From the NCBI GenBank assembly GCA_021779635.1, contig JAJYAH010000436.1, positions 1 through 6,222 of the forward strand: a stretch of DNA of 6,222 nt, read 5' to 3'. Shown piece by piece: positions 1 through 5,133 of this stretch. Positions within the stretch are counted from its first letter, which is position 1, and every line of letters starts with the position of its first letter. The position numbers were made by a program, and so were the translations under genes. The stretch is from Pseudomonadota bacterium (lineage in GTDB: Bacteria > Pseudomonadota > Alphaproteobacteria > Rhizobiales > Xanthobacteraceae). The notes under the pieces are model-generated. The model was not told the origin of the DNA. It did not search any database and saw nothing but the letters and a program-made list of their open reading frames with translations.

Positions 1-1166
1 TGAACGGCCGCCACACTGACCATTGCCTCGATATTTATTGGATCGAGTTCCAAGGCGCGCTCGAAAAACCCAAGCGCCTTCTCCATGTGTTCGGGGGTCG
101 ACCCCTTGTTCCAAAAATTGCTTCCCTGAAAAATCAAGGCCATTACATCAGGATGTCGCAAACGTTCTGCTCGGCGCGCCTCGACCTCAACAAGCTGGGA
201 GTTTAAAGTGTTTGCAAGTCTGGATACTATTTCATCCTGCATGTCGAAGAGGTCGGCAACGGGCTTGTCAAAACGCTCGGCCCAGACGTGCTTGCCGGTT
301 TCGGCATCGATCAACTGCACATTCACCCGGAGGCGGTTGCCGCTACGTTGCACCGACCCCTCGAGTACGTAACTGACGTTCAGCTCGCGTCCGAGCTTCT
401 TAACGTCTACGGCTTTGCCCTTAAAGGTAAACGCCGTGTTGCGGGCGATCACGAAGGAACCGGCGATGCGCGACAGATCTGTAGTTAGGCTCTCGGTTAT
501 GCCATCGACGAAATAGTCTTGCTCGGGTTCTCTGCCGATATTGTCGAACGGTAGTACCACGATGGAAAGTCGCTGCGCTGGGGGTGAGCCTGGCGTCGTG
601 CTGCTGCCCTGTGTCTCGCCGTTCAACCCAACCCCGACCACTGCATAGGCTCGTACCGGGCGGGCTATATTTCTGAGACTTTGCTCGCCCAAATCGGTGA
701 ACTCGAGTGGCACTCTGCCGCGAACGTAATCGTAGGCAGAGGACGAGAGGCAGATGCCGCCGGGAGCGGCAATACCTTCGAGTCGAACTGCGATGTTGAC
801 CTCGTCTCCGAAGATGTCATGCGCTTCGACGATCACGTCACCGACATTGATGCCTACGCGGAAAGAAATACGCTCATCTTCCGTATCACCAATTGTCACT
901 TCAAGGATGCCGGTCTGGAACCGCGTCGCAGCCCGGACCGCTTCGACGGCACTCGAAAACTCCGCCAAGAACCCGTCACCAGTATTCTTGACGATATGAC
1001 CTCCGTGTTCAACGATTGCCGGTTCGATAGCGTCCACCAGAAGCGCGGTCAATTTAGCGTGCGTCGCCTCTTCGTTGTTGTGCATGAGCCGGGAATAGCC
1101 GGCTACGTCGGCGGCCAATATCGCCGACAACCGACGCCGAATGCGATCTGGCCGCTCCTGCACCAT
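1..1166 (-). CDS. Class III adenylate/guanylate cyclase with TolB-like and TPR regions (3' end cut by window)
   Basis: Predicted cytoplasmic nucleotide cyclase (ATP to cAMP), read on the minus strand as 388 open codons with no stop before the left edge. Residues about 13-175 form the catalytic domain. Metal-binding aspartates are D20 in AADVAGYSR and D64 in NTGDGF, 44 residues apart as usual. K60 and D117 sit where the purine-recognising Lys/Asp pair of adenylate cyclases lies, and N124 and R128 in VNIAVRLE match the transition-state Asn/Arg. All key residues are present, so it should be active. Residues about 199-325 (from LSIVVLPFDNI) match the TolB-like domain common in rhizobial cyclases. 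From about 335 a helical TPR-like region begins (KALGFFERALELDP) and runs out of the window. An in-frame ATG at 1193 would add nine residues; neither start has a clear Shine-Dalgarno, and 1166 fits the usual short lead before the domain. The family is confident; the input signal is unknown. Confidence 0.93.
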   Translation of the reverse strand, partial: MVQERPDRIRRRLSAILAADVAGYSRLMHNNEEATHAKLTALLVDAIEPAIVEHGGHIVKNTGDGFLAEFSSAVEAVRAATRFQTGILEVTIGDTEDERISFRVGINVGDVIVEAHDIFGDEVNIAVRLEGIAAPGGICLSSSAYDYVRGRVPLEFTDLGEQSLRNIARPVRAYAVVGVGLNGETQGSSTTPGSPPAQRLSIVVLPFDNIGREPEQDYFVDGITESLTTDLSRIAGSFVIARNTAFTFKGKAVDVKKLGRELNVSYVLEGSVQRSGNRLRVNVQLIDAETGKHVWAERFDKPVADLFDMQDEIVSRLANTLNSQLVEVEARRAERLRHPDVMALIFQGSNFWNKGSTPEHMEKALGFFERALELDPINIEAMVSVAAV

Positions 1167-1482
1167 AGCATCTGAATTCCGTCTAACGCGCATCGTACGC
1201 TAGATTGGACTTTCCTGCCAACATGCTTTGACAGATGCGCGTGCTTGGGCGGATAACGATGGCGCCGCGGTCCCGTCGGCCGGGCCATGCAGGCGGCATC
1301 GCGTGGACGGTTAATTCGGGGCGCGGACTCGTTGGCCGCGAACTCGTCACATCAGGTCGCTACCCGCCGGATGGTCGAGGCCCCGGTTTGCGCTTGAAGC
1401 GCGTGAAAACCAATGCCTTCAGCCGGCAAAGCCGGACAAACGGCACTTCCGGGATTGCCCTGTGGGGAACCTGCACGGTTCG
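1167..1482. other. Intergenic region without a convincing gene
   Basis: This stretch lies between the start of the cyclase gene and the end of the three-gene envelope operon, both on the minus strand. The short open frames here have no recognisable domain, and those extending into the cyclase lie antisense to it. It should hold the cyclase promoter, but I could not pick out convincing -35 and -10 boxes on the minus strand. It contains two small inverted repeats, at 1423-1435 and 1467-1481, which may be weak ends for the operon transcript. Confidence 0.6.
1423..1435 (-). terminator. Small GC hairpin, possible weak operon terminator
   Basis: CCGGC and GCCGG arms enclose a 3-base loop, about 50 bases downstream of the last operon gene on the minus strand. 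On that strand it is followed, after some ten bases, by a short T-rich stretch (GGTTTTC) but not by a proper U-tract. A second 5-bp stem (GAACC/GGTTC, loop TGCAC) lies at 1467-1481, almost touching the stop codon. Either could be a weak or Rho-assisted end; neither is a textbook intrinsic terminator. Confidence 0.25.
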
Positions 1483-1860
1483 CTAGTAATGTTCCACTTC
1501 AGGCTGCGTGAAATAAAAACTTCGGATCAATTTATATCGCCCTTGGAGGGTGCGTCTGTAAACTTCATGCAGACATGCGTTCGAGGTGCAGTAGATGTTC
1601 GATAGTCCACAAAGCAAATGCTCGTAGTGCAGCACGATTTCTGCCGTGCCGTCTCTGTAACTGGAAAATTCGTGTGATGCGAGCGGCTCCTTGCACTTGC
1701 TGACGACGATTTGGCGAATCTCCGGAGGAAGCGACGTAATGTGCTGCGGATTGTAACGATCCTCAACCCCATACGTGCCTCCTTTGGCCGAGCCTGGGGT
1801 CGGATGTAGCAGCGGCAAGATCAGTATGGAAACGCTGAATATCAGAATCGTTTTGATCAT
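1483..1860 (-). CDS. Small secreted protein with four cysteines, unknown function
   Basis: 125 residues. Residues 1-25 form a clear Sec signal peptide: K3, a hydrophobic core (ILIFSVSILILPLL), then a probable cut after GSA at 25. The mature part is about 100 residues with four cysteines (C56, C84, C91, C96), an even number that fits two disulfides in the periplasm or outside the cell. The tract GGTYGVEDRYNPQHI just after the cut resembles small exported hypothetical proteins I recall from Bradyrhizobium. I know no function for them. The start is well supported: AGGGG at 1868-1872 lies 7 bases upstream of the ATG. That Shine-Dalgarno overlaps the TAG stop of the preceding barrel gene, so the two are probably translationally coupled and made together. 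It is the last gene of the predicted operon. Confidence 0.8.
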   Translation of the reverse strand: MIKTILIFSVSILILPLLHPTPGSAKGGTYGVEDRYNPQHITSLPPEIRQIVVSKCKEPLASHEFSSYRDGTAEIVLHYEHLLCGLSNIYCTSNACLHEVYRRTLQGRYKLIRSFYFTQPEVEHY

Positions 1861-1867
1861 GGCATGG

Positions 1868-1872
1868 CCCCT
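1868..1872 (-). promoter_or_regulatory. Shine-Dalgarno AGGGG overlapping the upstream stop codon
   Basis: AGGGG on the minus strand sits 7 bases before the ATG at 1860 and shares two bases with the TAG stop (1873-1871) of the outer-membrane gene. The arrangement favours re-initiation by ribosomes finishing the upstream gene. Confidence 0.6.
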
Positions 1873-2899
1873 ACCGGCTCAACAACGGCTTGCCGAAGAG
1901 TGATGGCGCGAGGTCGTCGAGGAACAGCAGGAGTTGCATTCTGCCTCCGCGTCCCGCCGCGCTGTTCAGCGGCACAATCGCTTCAACAGCGATCTGCCAG
2001 GTGACCGCCACGTAGGAGAGGCCGGGGTTCATGGTCGCAATCGACTTTGTTCCCGACGAACTATCGACCGCGAACTCCACCAGCGGCACAAGCTGATTGA
2101 GCGGTTCTTCCTTCGGCGGACCACCGGTGAAGCGGCCGGTCAGATACAGCGTGCTGAACTCGACCGCAAAGCCCCAATGCAGGATATCGACGTTGCGGGT
2201 CAGCAGCGGGCCCAATTGGCCGGTGATTGGATCAAAACCGAGGTTGGCGGAGACGCCGCCGGTCGGATGCTCCAGCACCACGGCACCCGTCAGCCCGAAC
2301 GGCCTCAACCACGATACGCCGTCCGGCAAATCGCCGAAGCCCTTTCCGAAAAATAATCCCGGCTTGATCGTGTTAGGCGCTTTGGCATCGATCCCCTGAG
2401 CGCCCGAATTGCCGATCCCCCATAGCAGGTTCGCCGCAACAAGCGCCTCATGAGTGTTGTTTCGATAAACCTCCCATTTGAGACCGACGCTTGTTACGTC
2501 GAAACCAAAGCGTTGGGTTACACCCCAGTTACGTGCAATCCAACTGTTGTCGATGACGACCCCCACCGTGGGAGTGAGAAGACGCGTAAAGGTCCAATTG
2601 ATGCGGTTGTCCGTAACGTTGCCGCCTCCACCAGGATGGTCCAAACTCCAAAAATTCGGCAGGACTGCTTCGTCGGCGACGGCTGGATCATCAAAGGTGA
2701 GCGTCCCCGGAAAAAGGCGGTTGCCTGCAATTCCGTGAGCCTGCGCTGCTTGTGAAGCGACCGACGCCGCGAAGGAGATACCCAACGCGCTCGCTCGTGC
2801 AGCCTGACGCAGCGCGAGGCTTGCCGAAGGCATCTTACAAAGGAATCGAGCAAGCGCCCCTCCATATGGAGAGCGCCGCGACCGCCTATAGATGGGCAT
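1871..2899 (-). CDS. Predicted outer-membrane beta-barrel protein, unknown substrate
   Basis: 342 residues from the ATG at 2899. The N-terminus is basic (RRSRRS), followed by a signal-like core around residues 36-50 and a probable cut after AQA at 54, giving a mature start HGIAGNRLFPG. The rest alternates polar and hydrophobic residues with many aromatics and glycines and no TM helix, as in a barrel. Recognisable stretches are FPGTLTFDDPAVADE (63-77), FFGKGFGDLPDGVSWLRPF (183-201) and LLLFLDDLAPSLFGKPL near the end. These match a porin-like hypothetical family I recall from Bradyrhizobium, often annotated only as hypothetical or transporter. The final residue is Arg, not the usual Phe. Start choice: AGGGG at 2911-2915 is 11 bases before the ATG at 2899. 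A GTG at 2911 would add four residues, and an ATG at 2833 would give a more normal-length signal peptide. It is the middle gene of the predicted operon. Barrel likely; substrate unknown. Confidence 0.78.
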   Translation of the reverse strand: MPIYRRSRRSPYGGALARFLCKMPSASLALRQAARASALGISFAASVASQAAQAHGIAGNRLFPGTLTFDDPAVADEAVLPNFWSLDHPGGGGNVTDNRINWTFTRLLTPTVGVVIDNSWIARNWGVTQRFGFDVTSVGLKWEVYRNNTHEALVAANLLWGIGNSGAQGIDAKAPNTIKPGLFFGKGFGDLPDGVSWLRPFGLTGAVVLEHPTGGVSANLGFDPITGQLGPLLTRNVDILHWGFAVEFSTLYLTGRFTGGPPKEEPLNQLVPLVEFAVDSSSGTKSIATMNPGLSYVAVTWQIAVEAIVPLNSAAGRGGRMQLLLFLDDLAPSLFGKPLLSR

Positions 2900-2962
2900 A
2901 ACCGAGACCACCCCTGTTGAAATCCAAACGGAACACGACGGCGAACAGCCGTTGCGTGAGGT

Positions 2963-3352
2963 TCAGGTCAACAGAGAAGGTCTTGGAGGCCGGTCCAGCG
3001 TTACCGGACCGCAGCCCGCGTGATGGTCTTGGGGCAGCGAGGGGACCAACGAGGCGCAGACCGGAGCGACGATCGAGACCTCAATCGGAGGAGGTAAACC
3101 GGGGACTGCTACGACCCCGCAGCAGTGATGAACGCCTGCGGGCGGGTGCTTATCGGAGCCCTTGCCATCATCATTCTGGGGATGGAAGTGCAGCACTAGC
3201 AGATCACCGTGAACTTCGGTCAACGAATGAATGATCGATGCATTGCCGTTGAACGAGAAGACCATCGACGGCGCGAGAACGCCGAACGCATAAGCTGCGA
3301 CGAGCATGCGCGCCGCCCAACCTCGCACCTTATTTGTTACCGAAGTCCGCAT
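2963..3352 (-). CDS. Membrane-anchored or secreted small protein with His/Cys cluster, possible metal binder
   Basis: 129 residues from the ATG at 3352. A basic start is followed by a hydrophobic segment at about 16-33 (MLVAAYAFGVLAPSMVF), a signal peptide or N-terminal anchor that puts the rest in the periplasm. The periplasmic part is rich in possible metal ligands: H42, H48, H55, H57, H69, then HHCC at 75-78, C99, H110-H111 and C114. The opening GWAARMLVAAYAFGVLAPS matches a small Bradyrhizobium family I recall with a His-rich, CC-containing middle, broadly like DUF2946 proteins. Metal binding (copper or similar) is inferred from composition only. The open frame extends to an ATG at 3391, adding 13 residues; neither start has a good Shine-Dalgarno, and 3352 matches the family start better. 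It is the first gene of the predicted operon, with 63 bases to the next start. Confidence 0.72.
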   Translation of the reverse strand: MRTSVTNKVRGWAARMLVAAYAFGVLAPSMVFSFNGNASIIHSLTEVHGDLLVLHFHPQNDDGKGSDKHPPAGVHHCCGVVAVPGLPPPIEVSIVAPVCASLVPSLPQDHHAGCGPVTLDRPPRPSLLT

Positions 3353-3472
3353 TGGTGAGGATGCTCTGAGCGGTTCTCGCAGACAGATCATTACACAATT
3401 TACAACCAGACAAGTCCACCAAAAAGTTAAACCGGTTACGAGTACTTGAAGCGTTCCAGTCCCAAAATATGA

Positions 3473-3486
3473 GCGGAAACTTCCGC
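3473..3486. promoter_or_regulatory. Perfect 14-base dyad, candidate operator
   Basis: GCGGAA and TTCCGC arms are separated by two bases, a perfect inverted repeat centred about 100 bases upstream of the rightward promoter and 120 bases from the leftward start. The size and symmetry suit a dimeric transcription factor controlling one or both divergent units. The stem is too short and tightly closed to be a useful RNA hairpin. No regulator gene is in the window, and a short dyad like this can occur by chance. Confidence 0.3.
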
Positions 3487-3582
3487 CTTTGGCACCTTTG
3501 ATTCATGCCGGCGGATACCGAGAATGTCTGCCTATCAGGGGGGTAGACCGGATGCAGTCGACCCAAGGTCAGAACGACGCGT

Positions 3583-3610
3583 TTGAAAGCCGAGGTGGGA
3601 GGCTTATACT
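3583..3610 (+). promoter_or_regulatory. Sigma70-type promoter for the MFS gene
   Basis: TTGAAA (3583-3588) and TATACT (3605-3610) are separated by 16 bases; each box matches five of six bases of the sigma70 consensus. Transcription would begin near 3617, giving a leader of about 78 bases. That leader holds a small hairpin (GCCGA/TCGGC with a 3-base loop, 3642-3654) followed by T-rich sequence, which may be incidental. Placement upstream of and in line with the MFS gene supports the call. Confidence 0.5.
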
Positions 3611-3678
3611 TAGGCCCACAAAAGTAGCTGCCGATTTCAAGGCCGACAGTCGGCTCTTTGTTGTTTGCCGTTCCGATC

Positions 3679-3684
3679 GGAGAG
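3679..3684 (+). promoter_or_regulatory. Shine-Dalgarno GGAGAG of the MFS gene
   Basis: GGAGAG lies 10 bases before the ATG at 3695. It decides the start: an in-frame TTG at 3665 would place this site inside the coding region and has no Shine-Dalgarno of its own. Confidence 0.6.
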
Positions 3685-3694
3685 ATCACGCGCT

Positions 3695-5020
3695 ATGACG
3701 ATAAACCGTCCCGCACCCGCAATTGTGGATATTGCCGTCGATCCGATCGAACTATCGCCCCTGGCGCGGCAGAGAGTTTTCTTCTATCTCGGCATCCTGA
3801 TTATTCTGCTTGCGTTCGGCAGTCCTTCGGGAGGCCTGATCGATATCCCGATCAGCTTTCTTCTAAAGAACAAGCTGAAATTGAGTGCGCATGAGGTTGC
3901 CGGTTTCCGGGTCGTGGCCGCTATCCCACTCTACCTGTCTTTTGCTTTCGGATTTATTCGCGACATCTGGAGCCCCTTTGGGATGAGGGATCGCGGATTT
4001 ATGCTGTTGTTTGGCACGATCAGCGCGCTCCTTTATGTATTTTTCGCTTTCAGTTCCGTTACCTATTTGGTGCTGATCGTTGCGGTCGTTATATTGACAG
4101 CCTCTTCCCTTTTTGTCGCCAGCGCTCAAAATGGATTGACTGCAATGATCGGTCGGCAACATGCCATGACCGGTCAGATCAGCGCGGCGTGGAACGTCTT
4201 CCTGTCGGTTCCTACCGTCGCGGCGTTGCTCGCGGGGGGAGCGCTTAGCGGGCTGCTCGAAGACAAGGGCGCTGACCAGGCTATCCGTATTCTTTTTCTG
4301 GTGGGCGCCGCGATTATGACGATCGTCGCCGTCTATTCGATGTGGAGGCCCGCAGACGTATTCAACAATGTGCGCATCGAACGTCGGGTGGGCCAACATC
4401 CGATGGCTGACCTTAAGAGGCTCGCGCGGCATTGGCCTATCTATTCAGCTTTCCTGATATGGGTATTATGGAATTTCGCACCTGGTTCAACCACGCCGCT
4501 TCAGTATCACCTGCAGAACACGCTCCATGCCTCGGATGCCCAATGGGGTCAGTGGAACGCCATCTTTGCCGCCTCGTTCATTCCGACTTATATCGTATAT
4601 GGAGTTCTCTGCCGAAAGTTTGCGCTGAAAACGCTCCTGTGGTGGGGAACCCTGATTGCAATCCCGCAGATGATTCCGTTGCTCTTTATACATTCGGTGA
4701 TGGGCGCCCTGATCGCCGCGGTGCCAATCGGCCTGATGGGCGGCATTGCCACCGGCGCTTATCTGGACCTGATCATTCGGGCATGCCCTCGCGGGCTGGA
4801 GGGAACGACCCTCATGTTGGCGAGCAGTCTTTATTTCCTGGTCACGCGATTCGGTGATGTTCTCGGCACGAGGCTTTATGATCAGTTCGGCGATTTTGAC
4901 GTTTGCGTAATCGCAATCACGATCGTCTATGCCCTGATGCTTCCGGCCCTGCTATTGGTCCCCAGCCAATTGATCGCCTCGGCGGACGGCCAATATCCTG
5001 CTTTTAGTCCGGACGACTAG
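3695..5020 (+). CDS. MFS permease, BT1/folate-biopterin-transporter-like
   Basis: 441 residues, the normal size for a 12-helix major facilitator. A polar N-terminus (1-27) is followed by hydrophobic segments at about 28-57, 72-88, 102-119, 123-145, 165-188 and 198-215, then a charged central loop (about 218-247), then a second set ending near 423. The helix 2-3 loop reads RDIWSPFGMRDRG (89-101), the place and shape of the MFS signature, and closer to the D-x-x-P-x-x-G-x-R-R-R form of BT1 transporters. CPRGLEGT (364-371) in the second half resembles the CP-x-G-x-E-A/G-T motif of that family. Both support the BT1 branch; the substrate is not readable. The gene is monocistronic, with its own promoter, divergent from the envelope operon and convergent with the BBP7 gene. 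Some parts look more AT-rich than the flanking genes, partly expected from the Phe/Ile/Leu content. MFS membership is secure; the subfamily is moderate. Confidence 0.9.
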   Translation: MTINRPAPAIVDIAVDPIELSPLARQRVFFYLGILIILLAFGSPSGGLIDIPISFLLKNKLKLSAHEVAGFRVVAAIPLYLSFAFGFIRDIWSPFGMRDRGFMLLFGTISALLYVFFAFSSVTYLVLIVAVVILTASSLFVASAQNGLTAMIGRQHAMTGQISAAWNVFLSVPTVAALLAGGALSGLLEDKGADQAIRILFLVGAAIMTIVAVYSMWRPADVFNNVRIERRVGQHPMADLKRLARHWPIYSAFLIWVLWNFAPGSTTPLQYHLQNTLHASDAQWGQWNAIFAASFIPTYIVYGVLCRKFALKTLLWWGTLIAIPQMIPLLFIHSVMGALIAAVPIGLMGGIATGAYLDLIIRACPRGLEGTTLMLASSLYFLVTRFGDVLGTRLYDQFGDFDVCVIAITIVYALMLPALLLVPSQLIASADGQYPAFSPDD

Positions 5021-5064
5021 AGCCCGCAGCCGCCCATCAAAAAGGACGTCCAAAATAAAGCGAC

Positions 5065-5101
5065 AGAGCCTCGGTTCCGATTCATTCGGAACGGTGGCTC
5101 T
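5065..5101. terminator. Strong hairpin between convergent genes, likely terminator
   Basis: Two 16-base arms starting AGAGCC and ending GGCTCT pair at 14 of 16 positions around a 5-base loop (TTCAT). It lies in the 113-base gap between the MFS stop (5020) and the BBP7 stop (5134). On the minus strand the stem is followed by GTCGCTTTATTTT, a T-rich tail that fits an intrinsic terminator for the BBP7 gene. On the plus strand no T-run follows, so termination of the MFS transcript there would be weaker. Confidence 0.7.
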
Positions 5102-5133
5102 ATGTCCAGAAGCGCGCCTCGCGTGCGAGTGAT

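Larger units (their letters stand above)
3353..3694. other. Divergent intergenic control region
   Basis: This stretch separates the leftward envelope operon from the rightward MFS gene, so promoters for both should lie here. The rightward promoter is visible (3583-3610). A leftward one is not clear, although the AT-rich stretch 3388-3432 is the most likely place. A perfect dyad at 3473-3486 lies between the two. A 119-residue minus-strand frame (3330-3689) crosses the region and overlaps the start of the first operon gene. It has no recognised domain or signal peptide and I do not call it a gene. Confidence 0.55.

Noticed and set aside
681..1175. 164-residue plus-strand open frame
   Set aside because: It is antisense to the cyclase catalytic domain, whose motifs are clear on the minus strand; no domain or start signal of its own.
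1235..1486. 83-residue plus-strand open frame in the left intergenic region, with TTGACA (1228) and GATAAC (1252) nearby
   Set aside because: The two boxes are 18 bases apart and the second is a poor -10; the frame would begin right at the promoter and encodes nothing recognisable.
1934..2356. 140-residue plus-strand open frame
   Set aside because: It is antisense to the outer-membrane barrel gene and rich in Arg, His and Gln, as expected of an antisense frame; no recognisable family.
2917..3234. 105-residue plus-strand open frame
   Set aside because: It lies antisense to the His/Cys protein gene and is strongly Arg-rich with no domain.
3449..3465. GGAAC-like motif on the minus strand upstream of the envelope operon, considered as an EcfG-type (general stress) promoter
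   Set aside because: The only CGT-type element downstream is about 12 bases away, too close for the usual 16-17 base spacing.
3863..4432. 189-residue minus-strand open frame
   Set aside because: It is antisense to the MFS gene; the highly polar composition is the complement of hydrophobic codons.
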